The notes beneath the pieces are model-generated. The model was not told the origin of the DNA, ran no database searches, and was given only the letters and a program-made list of their open reading frames with translations. From Aquibium carbonis (GTDB lineage Bacteria; Pseudomonadota; Alphaproteobacteria; Rhizobiales; Rhizobiaceae): a stretch of 64,000 nt of DNA. Shown piece after piece: positions 25,668-34,962 of this stretch (its first letter is position 1; each line of letters begins with the position of its first letter). The DNA lies in the NCBI RefSeq assembly GCF_003970795.1, contig NZ_RWKW01000026.1:27618-91617 (forward strand), read 5' to 3'. The translations under genes and the position numbers were made by a program.

Positions 25668-25916
25668 ATGTTCTCGACCGATACCTGGCTCAGGATCGTC
25701 TGCGCCATGCATGTCAATGCCGTGCTCTTCGGGCTCGGCGCCGTCACCGTTCTCTCCATCCCCGCCCTGGCTGACCGGGCCGTCTTTCTGATCCCGGCCG
25801 TCGTGGTGGCAAGCTTCGCGCTGGCGCCCTTCATCGCCGGGATGATCGCACCGCGCATGCGCATCCGGAACTGGAGCCGCAAGGCCTGGCGCGAGGGAGA
25901 CGCGATCTCCGGATAG
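25668..25916 (+). CDS. Small two-helix membrane protein
   Basis: 82 residues with two hydrophobic segments (about 15-35 and 38-60) and a basic C-terminus (RMRIRNWSRKAWREG). AAAGGA precedes the ATG by about 8 bases. It lies 30 bp after the polymerase gene on the same strand and may be a small accessory of the polysaccharide cluster. I do not recognise a family. Confidence 0.6.
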   Translation: MFSTDTWLRIVCAMHVNAVLFGLGAVTVLSIPALADRAVFLIPAVVVASFALAPFIAGMIAPRMRIRNWSRKAWREGDAISG

Positions 25917-25978
25917 GTCGAAGCCTTGCGCGACCTACCGCCGCGGTGCTACCCGCGGGCAAACGGAGGGAAGCGATC

Positions 25979-26791
25979 ATGAGCGTCAAACTGATCCTCG
26001 TCGGCTGCGGCAACATGGGCTACGCCATGCTCGACGGGTGGCTTCGCTCCGGCCGGCTGATGCCGGCGGAGGTGATCGTGGTCGAGCCCAACGAGGCGCT
26101 GCGCGAACGCGCAAGCCGTCTCGGTGCGGGCATCGTTGCAGCGGCAGGCGAGCTTCCGCGCGATGTCGAACCCAATCTGGTCATTCTCGCCGTCAAGCCG
26201 CAGGTCATGCGCGCCGTCGTGCCGGACTACCGGCGTTTTGCGGCGCGCGCGACCTTCCTCAGCGTCGCCGCCGGCGTTTCCATCGCGACCATGGCCGAGA
26301 TTCTCGGCGACGATGCCGCGATCATCCGCTGCATGCCCAACACGCCGGCAGCCATCGGCAAGGGCATGATGGTGACCTTCGCCAACCCCCACGTCAATGA
26401 CGAGACGAAGGCCTTCGTGGGAGAACTGCTGGCCAGCAGCGGCGCCGTGGCGGACATCGCCAGCGAGGAACTGATGGACGCCGTCACCGCCGTGTCGGGT
26501 TCGGGACCGGCCTACATCTTCCACTTCATCGAGAGCCTGACGGCCGCCGGCAAGGCCGCCGGGCTGCCCCCGGAGACCGCAAAACTGCTCGCCATGCAGA
26601 CCGTCTATGGCGCGGCGTGCCTGGCCAAGGAGAGCGGCGAGGAGCCCGGCAGACTGCGCGAGCAGGTGACGAGCCCCAACGGCACCACGGCCGCGGCTCT
26701 GGCCGTGCTGATGGGCGAAGACCGGCTGACGCGGCTCGTTTCCGACGCGGTCGAAGCCGCCCGTGTCCGTTCGATCGAGCTCGGCAAGTAA
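25979..26791 (+). CDS. proC: Pyrroline-5-carboxylate reductase
   Basis: Reduces 1-pyrroline-5-carboxylate to proline with NAD(P)H. About 270 residues. The N-terminal Rossmann motif is VGCGNMGYAML, followed by the central CMPNTPAAIGKG and the C-terminal dimerisation/catalytic block AVSGSGPAYIFHFIESL with VTSPNGTTAAAL. A strong GGAGG lies upstream of the ATG at 25979; the frame extends further up but that part is not conserved. A terminator follows directly. Confidence 0.95.
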   Translation: MSVKLILVGCGNMGYAMLDGWLRSGRLMPAEVIVVEPNEALRERASRLGAGIVAAAGELPRDVEPNLVILAVKPQVMRAVVPDYRRFAARATFLSVAAGVSIATMAEILGDDAAIIRCMPNTPAAIGKGMMVTFANPHVNDETKAFVGELLASSGAVADIASEELMDAVTAVSGSGPAYIFHFIESLTAAGKAAGLPPETAKLLAMQTVYGAACLAKESGEEPGRLREQVTSPNGTTAAALAVLMGEDRLTRLVSDAVEAARVRSIELGK

Positions 26792-26812
26792 GACGGCGCG
26801 CCGTCGCTTTTT
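26792..26812 (+). terminator. Rho-independent terminator of proC
   Basis: The palindrome GACGGCGCGCCGTC (26792-26805) starts on the base after the proC stop and is followed by GCTTTTT. It also lies 16 bases past the end of the convergent homoserine-dehydrogenase-like gene, but the T-run serves the plus strand. Confidence 0.8.
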
Positions 26813-26827
26813 CGGGCGCGACCGGCC

Positions 26828-28144
26828 TCAACCATCTCCATGGATCATGGCGTCCTGCGCCTGCCGCAGGGCGTAGAGTCGCGTCGTGGTGTCGGGCACG
26901 GCATTGGCTCGGGTGAGAAGCTCGCCCTTCTTCACCGGTGCCGTCACCTTGCCGCCCTCCAGCAGGCCGACCGGTATCGCCCCGGCGGCCCGCGCCTCGC
27001 CCGACAGCATCGTCCAGGAGCGGTAGCAGGTCTCGCCGATGGCATCGAGCGCGTCGCCGGCCGCAAGATCGCGCTTGGCGACCGCACAGACCTCGGCCAC
27101 CGGACGCGGCAGCGGCACCATGTCCGGCCGCCCGGTGAGCATGATCCGCGCCGCCGTCAACGGCACTTCCAGCGAGGTCAGGTGATAGGGCCGATGGAAG
27201 ACATAGTAAGGGCCCTTGCCCACATGCAGGTCGTCCATCCGTTCGATGATACGCGGATGGGTGGCCTCCACCACCACGAACACGCCCGGCGCCACGCCCT
27301 TGCCGATCGTGTAGTCGACGACGCCCTTGCGCGACAGCACGCCGCCATCCTCGCGCGGGATCAGCACGCTGGCCAGCTCGTCGCGGCCCGCATTCGGCCC
27401 ATGCATGCCGGGTACGTCGGGCACCAGCCCGGTGGCGTTGGCAATGGCGCACATCTCCACCATGGTCTTCGATCCGTCGACGAACTCCACCAGCATGCGC
27501 GGGTTCATGTTGCGGCGGATGGCTTCCTCGGCGTAGTCGTCGGGCACCGCGTCATGGTTCAGCGGGTTGTTCTTGCCCTTGCCGGCCGAGACGATCGTGT
27601 AGCCCAGCGCGGTGGCGAACTCGATCAGTTCCATGCAGGAGGACGGCTCGTCGCCGGCTCCGACCGAATAGACCACGCCCAGCCGGTCGGCCTGCATCTT
27701 CAGCCATGGCCCGATGGTGACGTCGGCCTCCACATTCATCATCACGACGTGCTTGCCATGCTCCATCGCCATCAGGTCGAAATCGGCCGCCACGCCCGGC
27801 TTGCCCGTCGCATCGATCACCACGTCGATCAGCGGGTTGGTGACCAGGCGCTCGTTGGACGTGATCGCGATGCGGCCCGCCTCGATCGCGGCCGTCACCT
27901 TCGTCTCCGTGTCGGCCTCGCAGGCCATCGCCTCGTCGCCATACGCGATGCGGATGGCCGCGCGCGCCGTATGCGGACGCCGGGTGGAGATGGCCGCCAG
28001 GTGCACGCCCTTCATCAGCATGCATTGTGTGACCAGGTCGGTTCCCATCTCGCCCGAACCGATGACGCCGATGCGAACCGGGCGGCCCTCGTCGGCCCGG
28101 CGGGCGAGGTCCCGGGCAATCCCGGTCAGGGCGACATTGGTCAT
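26828..28144 (-). CDS. Homoserine-dehydrogenase-like NAD(P)-dependent oxidoreductase with SAF domain
   Basis: About 438 residues. The N-terminal Rossmann domain has VRIGVIGSGEMGTDLV; the middle has VDVVIDATGKPGVAADF and SVGAGDEPSSCMELIEFA. The C-terminal third (about 330-420) is a SAF/AFP-like beta-clip (KRDLAAGDALDAIG), the module shared with FlgA and sialate synthases. The family is often labelled homoserine dehydrogenase or FlgA, but its reaction is not settled; a branched-polyol or sugar-acid oxidoreductase is plausible. I chose the ATG at 28144. It diverges from the Ldh2-type gene, which may belong to the same pathway. Confidence 0.75.
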   Translation of the reverse strand: MTNVALTGIARDLARRADEGRPVRIGVIGSGEMGTDLVTQCMLMKGVHLAAISTRRPHTARAAIRIAYGDEAMACEADTETKVTAAIEAGRIAITSNERLVTNPLIDVVIDATGKPGVAADFDLMAMEHGKHVVMMNVEADVTIGPWLKMQADRLGVVYSVGAGDEPSSCMELIEFATALGYTIVSAGKGKNNPLNHDAVPDDYAEEAIRRNMNPRMLVEFVDGSKTMVEMCAIANATGLVPDVPGMHGPNAGRDELASVLIPREDGGVLSRKGVVDYTIGKGVAPGVFVVVEATHPRIIERMDDLHVGKGPYYVFHRPYHLTSLEVPLTAARIMLTGRPDMVPLPRPVAEVCAVAKRDLAAGDALDAIGETCYRSWTMLSGEARAAGAIPVGLLEGGKVTAPVKKGELLTRANAVPDTTTRLYALRQAQDAMIHGDG

Positions 28145-28341
28145 GGACACGATCCGGCTGTTGGCAATGGCTTGCGCTGATAGCAGATGAGACGGCGGAA
28201 TTGTCAAACAACGAAGCCGTGCGAGGGACGACTGGGGTCGCCGTCATGCGATTTCGAGGCCGGGCGGCGAGGTTTGGGTTCCCCAACCGCCTATTGCTTG
28301 CCCCCTTCCCTTCGTCGTCGCTTCTCCGCTAGCCTTCGATC

Positions 28342-29346
28342 ATGAGCATGATCCGCATCACGATGGCCGACCTCGAATCGCTCTGCCGCGACGCGGCCAT
28401 CGCGGCCGGCGCGAGCATCGAGGCCGCCCTTTCGCTGGCCCGCGCCACGGTCGCGGCGGAAGCCGAGGGAAACCGCGCGGTCGGGCTCGATCACCTGCCC
28501 TATTATCTCGATGCGCTGGCGGAAGGCCGTATCGACGGCTGGGCCGAACCCATGATCGAGCGCCCGCTGCCGGCCATCATCCACGTCGATGCGCGGGGCG
28601 GCACAGCGCATCTCGGCTATGATCGCGCCCATGACCTTCTCGTCGAAGCCGCCCGCACCTGCGGCATCGGATTGTTCGCCCAGAGGAACGCCTATACCTG
28701 CGGGTCGCTCGGCACCTTCGTGCAGCGCCTTGCCGCCGAAGGCCTGATCGGGCTCGCAGCGACCAACGGCCCCGCGCTGATGACGGTGCCCGGCGCACGA
28801 GCCCCTGTCTATTGCACCAACCCGCTGGCCTTCGCCGCTCCCATGGCGGATGGCGACACGCTCCTGATCGACCAGGCCTCGAGCCAGACCGCCTATGTGA
28901 AGGTGCGCGACGCCGCGGTGCGCGGCGACCCCCTGCCCGAAGGCTGGGCGATCGATGCCGATGGACACCCGACGACGGATGCCACCGCTGCTCTGAAAGG
29001 CGCGCTCCTGACCTTCGGCGGCGCGCGAGGCGCCAACATCGCGCTGATGGTCGAAGTGCTGGCGGCGGGTCTGACCGGAGCAAACTGGTCTCTCGAGGCA
29101 CCGTCGATCACGCAAGGCAACCGCTCGCCGGGGACCGGCCTTCTCGTCATCGCCATCCAGCCGCAGGCATTCGGCGCCGGTTTCGAGGACCGGCTGGCCA
29201 TGCATGCGAGGCGCCTTGAGTCCGAAGGCGTCCACCTCCCCGGACGATCAAAAGCGAAGGCCAGGCGGCAGGCTGCATCCGATGGATTGTTGGTCTGCGC
29301 GGAGGTGCTGGCGCAGCTTCGATCTCGGGGCCAGAACGGCAAATGA
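28342..29346 (+). CDS. Ldh2/MDH2 family NAD(P)-dependent dehydrogenase
   Basis: 334 residues of the malate/L-sulfolactate/ureidoglycolate dehydrogenase family, unrelated to classical lactate dehydrogenases. It has AEAEGNRAVGLDHLPYYLDAL (substrate-loop histidine), TAHLGYDRAHDLLVEAA, FAQRNAYTCGSLGTFVQRLA, and CTNPLAFAAP with the ASSQTAYVKV block. Relatives also reduce cyclic imines such as pyrroline-2- or piperideine-2-carboxylate, so the nearby proC is noted without claiming a link. An ATG two codons downstream (28348) is equally good. The substrate is unknown. Confidence 0.8.
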   Translation: MSMIRITMADLESLCRDAAIAAGASIEAALSLARATVAAEAEGNRAVGLDHLPYYLDALAEGRIDGWAEPMIERPLPAIIHVDARGGTAHLGYDRAHDLLVEAARTCGIGLFAQRNAYTCGSLGTFVQRLAAEGLIGLAATNGPALMTVPGARAPVYCTNPLAFAAPMADGDTLLIDQASSQTAYVKVRDAAVRGDPLPEGWAIDADGHPTTDATAALKGALLTFGGARGANIALMVEVLAAGLTGANWSLEAPSITQGNRSPGTGLLVIAIQPQAFGAGFEDRLAMHARRLESEGVHLPGRSKAKARRQAASDGLLVCAEVLAQLRSRGQNGK

Positions 29347-29501
29347 CAAGTCTCTTCAAGCAGTTGAGCGCCATACCTGAATCTGGATGAGAGCCCGCCG
29401 GCGGCAGAGTCGGGCCATGACTGGGTGCCAGCCATGCGCGGCCGTCATTGGCATCGAGCCCGACTGCGCGCATAAGGGAACTCCCATTCTCGCAGTTCAC
29501 C

Positions 29502-30593
29502 ATGTCCGAAGACCTCGACCAGCCCGCCCGCCTCGCCCGTTTCGCCTCGCCATGGCAATGGCTCCTGCTTGTGATGCTCTCGACCATTATCGCGATCGGG
29601 CTCGAATTTGCCGCGCTTCCCGCAGCGCTCCTGATCGGCCCGATGATCGCGGCGATCGTGGCTGGCGTCTCCGGCGCCACCGTCCGCCCCGCGCCATCGT
29701 TCTTCGTCGCCGCGCAGGGCATCATCGGCTGTGTCATCGTCAGCGCCATCGAGCCGTCGCTGTTCCGGACGCTTCTGTCGGGATGGCCCGTCATCGTGGC
29801 AGCCGTGCTGTCCACGCTCGCCGCGTCGAGCCTGCTCGGCATGATGGTCGCGCGCTGGGGCTCGATGCCGGGCACCACGGCCGTCTGGGGATCGGCGCCC
29901 GGCGCGGCCAGCGCGATGGTCGTGATGGCCGACGCCTTCGGCGCCGACGCCCGCCTGGTCGCCTTCATGCAGTACCTGCGCGTCCTCATCGTCTCGATCT
30001 CGGCGGCGGTGCTGGCCCGGATCTGGATCGATGTCGGCGATGCGGCCCGCCCCCCGGTCGACTGGTTGCCGCACCTCATCCTGCCCGACTTCGCCATGAC
30101 GCTCGTCATTGCCCTGGTGGGGGCGTTCGGCGGCCGGATGACCGGCATTCCGGGCGCGACACTTCTCGGGCCGCTGCTGATCGGCATTCCGCTGCATCTC
30201 GGTCTCGGCCTCGATCTGCAACTGCCCGAATGGCTGCTGGCGACGAGCTATGCCATCATCGGCTGGTCGATCGGCCTGCGCTTCACCCGCCCGATCCTGC
30301 TTCACGCCGCCCGGTCGCTGCCGCAGATCATCGGCGCCATCCTGGTCCTGACCGGCTTCTGCGCGGCGGTGGGCGCGGTTCTTGCGGCCACTTTCGATGT
30401 CGATCCGCTGACGGCGTTCCTGGCCACCAGCCCTGGCGGCATGGACTCGGTCGCCATCATCGCCGCGGCGTCCGGAAGCGTCGACCTGTCCTTCGTCATG
30501 ACATTGCAGATGACGCGTTTCCTGATCGTCCTGATCGTCGGGCCGCCGCTCGCCAAGGCGATCGCCATGCGCATGAACCGCCGTCCGCCTTGA
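29502..30593 (+). CDS. AbrB family transporter
   Basis: 363 residues forming two similar halves of about five membrane helices each. Each half carries the family loop (LPAALLIGPMIAAIVAG and IPGATLLGPLLIGIPL). GTTAVWGSAPGAASAMVVMA and FLATSPGGMDSVAIIAA are the matching second loops. The family is annotated as AbrB or ammonia monooxygenase by old homology and is now regarded as a permease of unknown substrate. It is unrelated to the AbrB regulator. The start is set at ATG 29502, where the conserved part begins; the frame opens at 29448. Confidence 0.8.
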   Translation: MSEDLDQPARLARFASPWQWLLLVMLSTIIAIGLEFAALPAALLIGPMIAAIVAGVSGATVRPAPSFFVAAQGIIGCVIVSAIEPSLFRTLLSGWPVIVAAVLSTLAASSLLGMMVARWGSMPGTTAVWGSAPGAASAMVVMADAFGADARLVAFMQYLRVLIVSISAAVLARIWIDVGDAARPPVDWLPHLILPDFAMTLVIALVGAFGGRMTGIPGATLLGPLLIGIPLHLGLGLDLQLPEWLLATSYAIIGWSIGLRFTRPILLHAARSLPQIIGAILVLTGFCAAVGAVLAATFDVDPLTAFLATSPGGMDSVAIIAAASGSVDLSFVMTLQMTRFLIVLIVGPPLAKAIAMRMNRRPP

Positions 30594-30642
30594 TGACGAC
30601 GCGATAAAGTCCTATCTCGCGCTGCATCGCGCCTTGCAAAGG

Positions 30643-30921
30643 ATGTCCCTGACCGTGTCCGGTTCCGTTTCCCGCTTCCTCGGCGACAGCCCGCTGCGCG
30701 TGCTCGTCAAGCTGGTCGTCCTGTCGTTCCTGGTCGGCTTCGCCATGCATGCCTTCGGCTGGATGCCGCAGGATGTCTGGTATGCGCTGCGCAACGCCGT
30801 TCTCGACGTGTGGCGGATGGGGTTCGACGCAATCGAGCGCTTCTTCGGCTACTTCATCATCGGCGCCATGATCGTCGTGCCGATCTTCATCATCATGAGG
30901 CTTTTCAGCTTCAGACGCTGA
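30643..30921 (+). CDS. Small membrane protein (DUF6460-like)
   Basis: About 92 residues with two hydrophobic helices (VLVKLVVLSFLVGFAMHAFGW and YFIIGAMIVVPIFIIMRLF) separated by an amphipathic segment. I associate it with DUF6460, common in rhizobia and without known function. The start is uncertain: AAAGG abuts the ATG at 30643, so a GTG at 30655 could be used instead. It converges on the deacetylase-like gene and overlaps its end by 11 bases. Confidence 0.65.
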   Translation: MSLTVSGSVSRFLGDSPLRVLVKLVVLSFLVGFAMHAFGWMPQDVWYALRNAVLDVWRMGFDAIERFFGYFIIGAMIVVPIFIIMRLFSFRR

Positions 30922-31843
30922 CAGCGACGCGCGCCTGCTCGTTCGCCCACGCAGCCGCGACCTCGAACAGGATCGCGTGACGTTCGGCGAGCGCCGGTAC
31001 GTCGGTCGAGTAACCGCCGCCGATCACCCCGCAGACCGGCACGCCGGCCTGCCGGAAATGGCCGATCACGGCACGGTCGCGCTGCCGCAAGCCCTCATCG
31101 GTCAGCGACAGCTTGCCCAGCCGGTCGTCGGAATGGGGGTCGACGCCCGCATTGTAGAAGACGATATCAGGTCGGGCGTAGTCGGACAGGAGTTGCAGCA
31201 AGGGCTCGAGCTTCGCCATGTAGGCATCGTCGCCGGTACCGTCCGGGAGGCTGACGTCGAGATCGGACGGGATCTTGCGGGCCGGATAGTTCTTCTCGCC
31301 ATGCATGGAGAAAGTGAAGACCCTCGGCTCGTCCGCGCAAACGTCCGCCGTGCCATCGCCCTGGTGAACGTCGAGGTCCACGACGAGGACGCGCCGCACG
31401 GCATCCTCGGCCAGCAGGGTCATTGCGGCCACGCCGACGTCGTTGAAGGTGCAGAAACCGGCGCCCTGCATCCGGCGCGCATGATGGCTGCCCCCGGCGG
31501 TGTTGCAGGCCAGGCCTTTGGCAAGCGCCAGGCGCGCTGCCAGAAGCGTTCCGGAGGTCGCCAGATGCGCGCGCCGCGCCACCCGTTCGTCGACGGGGAA
31601 ACCGATCTCTCGCTCGATCTCTTGCGGCACGCTGCGCGTCAGAACCTGTTCGACATAGATCGGATCATGGGCGAGTGTCAGGAGGTCGGCGCCGATGGGC
31701 TCGGGCTCATGCAGGCGGGCGGGATCGACGAGCCCACGGCTCCTCAGCGCCTCCATGAGCAGGCTGTACTTCGCCATCGGAAAGCGATGGCTGGGTGAAA
31801 ATCGGGCGTCGTAGTCGGGATGATGGACGATATCGATTGGCAT
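30911..31843 (-). CDS. Histone deacetylase family (acetoin utilisation/acetylpolyamine amidohydrolase-like) protein
   Basis: 310 residues of the arginase/deacetylase fold. The zinc and charge-relay residues are visible: HHAR for the double histidine, DLDVHQGDG (aspartate and histidine zinc ligands), YNAGVDPHSDD (aspartate ligand) and GGGYSTD. Bacterial members remove acetyl groups from lysines, polyamines or other small molecules. Polyamine genes lie in the first 10 kb but are too far away to argue for that substrate. It probably works in the cytoplasm; there is no signal peptide. Confidence 0.88.
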   Translation of the reverse strand: MPIDIVHHPDYDARFSPSHRFPMAKYSLLMEALRSRGLVDPARLHEPEPIGADLLTLAHDPIYVEQVLTRSVPQEIEREIGFPVDERVARRAHLATSGTLLAARLALAKGLACNTAGGSHHARRMQGAGFCTFNDVGVAAMTLLAEDAVRRVLVVDLDVHQGDGTADVCADEPRVFTFSMHGEKNYPARKIPSDLDVSLPDGTGDDAYMAKLEPLLQLLSDYARPDIVFYNAGVDPHSDDRLGKLSLTDEGLRQRDRAVIGHFRQAGVPVCGVIGGGYSTDVPALAERHAILFEVAAAWANEQARVAVSV

Positions 31844-32058
31844 CCCTTTCTAGCTAGGTCTGCAACGCCCGGAAGAAAAGGGTTGCGTTCACCGGTTTGT
31901 GCATTCGGCTCGATATCGGCCTCTCGACATCGCGTCTGGCCGGATGCGAACCGCGCTTCGGCAATCGACCGGACGGACATGGGGAAGGACGCTGCCGCCT
32001 GTTTGATCCACGCCAGCTTTCCTCTACACAGGCGTCTTGTGGTCGGGGAAGCGGGCTG

Positions 32059-33423
32059 ATGCGGTCGGAAGTCGAGGAACTGGCGCCTGCGCCCATGCAG
32101 GGGCGGCCCTTCATCGTCACCAACAGGCTCGTCCTGTCGATCGCCCTGCCGATGACGCTGGCGTATCTGACGACGCCGCTGCTCGGCATCACCGACACGG
32201 CCGTCATCGGACAGTTCGGCGATCCCGCCATGCTCGGCGGCCTTGCCGCCGGCGCGATCGTCTTCGACCTCGTCTTCTCCACCTTCAACTTCCTGCGCGC
32301 GGGCACGACCGGCCTCGTCGCGCAAGCTTTCGGCAGCGGCGACGGCCGCGCCGAGCAGGCGTCGTTCTGGCGCGCCTTCGTCCTCGCGGTCGGCATCGGC
32401 ATCGTCCTGGCGCTCGCCGGACCGGCTGTCGCCTGGGCCGGCACGCTGTTCATCGCCGGCGAGCCGGCCGTGAACGAAGCCTTGAAGAGCTATGTGATCG
32501 TGCGCCTGCTCAGCGCCCCCTTCGCTCTCGCGAACTACGCCATCCTCGGCTACGTGCTCGGCCGCGGCGAGGGCATGCTCGGCCTGTTTCTCCAGATCGT
32601 CCTCAACGGCGCGAACATCCTGCTGTCGATCTGGCTGGGGCTCGTGCTCGGCTGGGGGATCGAGGGTGTCGCCTGGGGGACGGTCTGGGGCGAGCTTTTC
32701 GCCTGCCTCATCGGCCTGACCATCGTGTTCCGTCGCTTCTCGATCCTGCCGCGGCTGTCCATGGCCCTCATTCTCGACCGCACCGCGCTGAAGCGCATGC
32801 TCGCGATGAACGGCGACATCATGATCCGCTCCTTCGTGCTGCTCTTTGCCTTCGCGCTCGTTGCCCGCCAGGGTGCGCAACTCGGGACGCTGACGCTGGC
32901 CGTCAACGCCGTGCTGATGAACTTCTTCCTCGTCGCCGGCTACTTCCTCGACGGTTTTGCGACGGCGGCCGAGCAACTCGCGGGACGGTCGGTCGGCGCA
33001 CGGCAGCGCAAGTCCTTCGTCGACACGATCAGGCTCACCGGCCTGTGGGGTTTTGCGCTGTCGGGCGCGGTGGCGGTCATCGTGATCCTGTTCGGCGACG
33101 CGCTGGTGGCCTTCATCACCACGGCGCCGGACGTGCGCGAACAGGCGGCGACCTATCTGCCCTGGGCTGCGCTGACGGCCGTTTCAGGCGTGCTCGCCTT
33201 CCAGATGGACGGCGTCTTCATCGGCGCGGCATGGTCGCGGGACATGCGCAACATGATGCTGCTGTCCTTCGTCCTCTTCCTCGCCGCCCTCTTCGTGCTT
33301 CCCGGGCTGTACGGCAATCACGGCGTCTGGGCGGCGCTGCACGTCTTCCTGATCGCGCGCGGGCTGACCCTCGCAGCGATGTTGCCCGGACGGCTGCGCC
33401 AGACCTTCGTCGACCGGACCTGA
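32059..33423 (+). CDS. MATE family efflux transporter (DinF-like)
   Basis: 454 residues with twelve membrane helices in two pseudo-symmetric halves. The N-terminal half starts LVLSIALPMTLAYLTTPLLG and has ITDTAVIGQFGDPAMLGGLA; the C-terminal half has YFLDGFATAAEQLAGRSVGA. These match the DinF/NorM antiporter group, which exports cationic drugs or metabolites using sodium or proton gradients. The ATG at 32059 has GGGGAAG upstream. The open frame extends back to 31897, but that part is not family-like. It converges with pyrD with no gap. Confidence 0.88.
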   Translation: MRSEVEELAPAPMQGRPFIVTNRLVLSIALPMTLAYLTTPLLGITDTAVIGQFGDPAMLGGLAAGAIVFDLVFSTFNFLRAGTTGLVAQAFGSGDGRAEQASFWRAFVLAVGIGIVLALAGPAVAWAGTLFIAGEPAVNEALKSYVIVRLLSAPFALANYAILGYVLGRGEGMLGLFLQIVLNGANILLSIWLGLVLGWGIEGVAWGTVWGELFACLIGLTIVFRRFSILPRLSMALILDRTALKRMLAMNGDIMIRSFVLLFAFALVARQGAQLGTLTLAVNAVLMNFFLVAGYFLDGFATAAEQLAGRSVGARQRKSFVDTIRLTGLWGFALSGAVAVIVILFGDALVAFITTAPDVREQAATYLPWAALTAVSGVLAFQMDGVFIGAAWSRDMRNMMLLSFVLFLAALFVLPGLYGNHGVWAALHVFLIARGLTLAAMLPGRLRQTFVDRT

Positions 33424-34506
33424 TCAGTCGAGCGGCACGGCGGCCCAATGCGACAGCCGGCTGTCGCGCAGGGCGGCGGGCGACGTGGCGCCCTCGCGGT
33501 CGAGAATGGCCGACAGACCCTCGACGATGCGGCCGGGCAGCGCGGGACCGGCATAGATCATCCCGGTATAGACCTGAACGAGATCCGCGCCGGCCCGAAT
33601 CTTCTCGGCAGCGGCTTCGGCCGAATCGACGCCGCCGACGCCGATCAGCACCCGGTCCGGGCCGAGCCGCTGGCGCATGCGCGCCAAGATGGCGGTCGAA
33701 CGCGAAAACAGCGGCCGACCCGACAGGCCCCCCGTCTCGGACCTCTGGGCCGCGGTCAAGCCGGCCCGCGACAGGGTCGTGTTGGAAACGATGACGCCCT
33801 CGATGCCGTGCGAGGCGACCTCGGCGGCGACGTCGTCGAGGTCGCCCTCGTGCAGGTCAGGCGCGATCTTGAGGAAGATCGCGATCCCCGGTTTCGCGCT
33901 CGCGGCACGCGCCTGCGCGACCCGCGACAGGAGTTCGGCCAACTGCTCGCGACCCTGCAGGTTCCGAAGGCCCGGCGTGTTCGGAGACGAGATGTTGACG
34001 GTCAGATAGGAGGCCACCGAGGCGAAGCGCCGGACGCCGCTTTCATAGTCGGCGATGCGGTCGTCGGCGTCCTTGTTGGTGCCGATGTTGACGCCGACGA
34101 TGCCGGGCCCGGCCGGAAGCGCCGTCAGGCGCGCAAATGCGGCATCATGGCCTTCATTGTTGAAGCCGAGACGGTTGATGACGGCCTGGTCTTGCGTCAG
34201 CCTGAATATCCGGGGCCTGGGATTGCCCGCCTGCGGTCGGGGCGTGACGGTGCCGACCTCGGCGAAACCAAATCCCAGCCCCAGCAATGCGTGCGGAACT
34301 TCGGCATTTTTGTCGAAACCGGCGGCCATGCCCAGCGGATTGGGAAATGTCAGGCCGGCGACCCTCGTCTCCAGCCGCCGATCCGCCTTCGGCCGGCAGC
34401 CGAGCGGCACCCCGGTTTTCAGGGCGGCAATGGACAGCCCATGCGCCGTTTCGGGATCGAAGGCAAAGAGCGCGCGGCGGCCGATCGCCTCGACCAGGCC
34501 CTTCAT
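33424..34506 (-). CDS. pyrD: Dihydroorotate dehydrogenase (quinone), class 2
   Basis: Oxidises dihydroorotate to orotate in pyrimidine synthesis, passing electrons to quinone at the inner membrane. 360 residues. The N-terminal amphipathic part (class 2 membrane anchor) precedes GLTFPNPLGMAAGFDKNAEVP, NRLGFNNEGHDA, GVNIGTNKD and NISSPNTPGLRNLQ, whose serine is the class 2 catalytic base. GVGGVDSAEAA and VQVYTGMIYAGP bind the FMN phosphate. The ATG overlaps the DUF952 stop (ATGA), so the two are coupled. Confidence 0.96.
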   Translation of the reverse strand: MKGLVEAIGRRALFAFDPETAHGLSIAALKTGVPLGCRPKADRRLETRVAGLTFPNPLGMAAGFDKNAEVPHALLGLGFGFAEVGTVTPRPQAGNPRPRIFRLTQDQAVINRLGFNNEGHDAAFARLTALPAGPGIVGVNIGTNKDADDRIADYESGVRRFASVASYLTVNISSPNTPGLRNLQGREQLAELLSRVAQARAASAKPGIAIFLKIAPDLHEGDLDDVAAEVASHGIEGVIVSNTTLSRAGLTAAQRSETGGLSGRPLFSRSTAILARMRQRLGPDRVLIGVGGVDSAEAAAEKIRAGADLVQVYTGMIYAGPALPGRIVEGLSAILDREGATSPAALRDSRLSHWAAVPLD

Positions 34507-34850
34507 GTCGCGAGATCCGGAAAGACATGCCGGCCGTCGTCGCCGAGCGGCAACGGCTTTGCCCAGAGGGCCTGCCGAGGATCGAGCGGCGCATAGAGAT
34601 GCGGAAACAGCGCGCCGCCGCGCGACACCTCCCATTTCAGCGCCCCCCCGAGCGCGGCGGCATCCACCGCGACCAGCAGCAGATCCCCCTGCCCGGCAAA
34701 GTGCTTCGCGGCGGTCTCCGCGACCTGGCCGGCTGTCGAGAAATGGATGAATCCGTCGGCGAGATCGACGGCGGCGCCATCGAATACGCCCTTGTCCTCG
34801 GCAAGCCGCCACTGCGCCGCCGTGCAGATCTTGTAGATGCGCTCGTTCAT
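34503..34850 (-). CDS. DUF952 domain protein
   Basis: 115 residues with the DUF952 hallmarks: IYKICTAAQWRLAEDKG at the start, DGFIHFSTAGQVAETAAKHF in the centre, and GALFPHLYAPL. The family has a small alpha/beta fold, occurs widely next to pyrD in rhizobia, and has no assigned reaction. Here too it precedes pyrD with an ATGA overlap. The ATG at 34850 is used; the longer open frame to 35012 is antisense to the next gene. Confidence 0.85.
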   Translation of the reverse strand: MNERIYKICTAAQWRLAEDKGVFDGAAVDLADGFIHFSTAGQVAETAAKHFAGQGDLLLVAVDAAALGGALKWEVSRGGALFPHLYAPLDPRQALWAKPLPLGDDGRHVFPDLAT

Positions 34851-34962
34851 CCCCGCTCTATAGGGCGAGTCCGGCCATGGCGGAAGGCGCCGCTCGACCG
34901 GATGTCCCAATTCCGGCGCAATGCCGTGCGTTTGCTGCCGCATCGACCGATCGGAGGGTGCC

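Noticed and set aside
26840..28180. A 446-codon plus-strand frame opposite the homoserine-dehydrogenase-like gene
   Set aside because: Rich in Gly, His, Arg and Asp, no recognisable motif, no ribosome-binding site; the minus-strand gene has clear Rossmann motifs.
25979..29346. proC plus the Ldh2-type gene read as a hydroxyproline or lysine imine pathway
   Set aside because: They are separated by a terminator and a convergent gene, and no other pathway gene is present.
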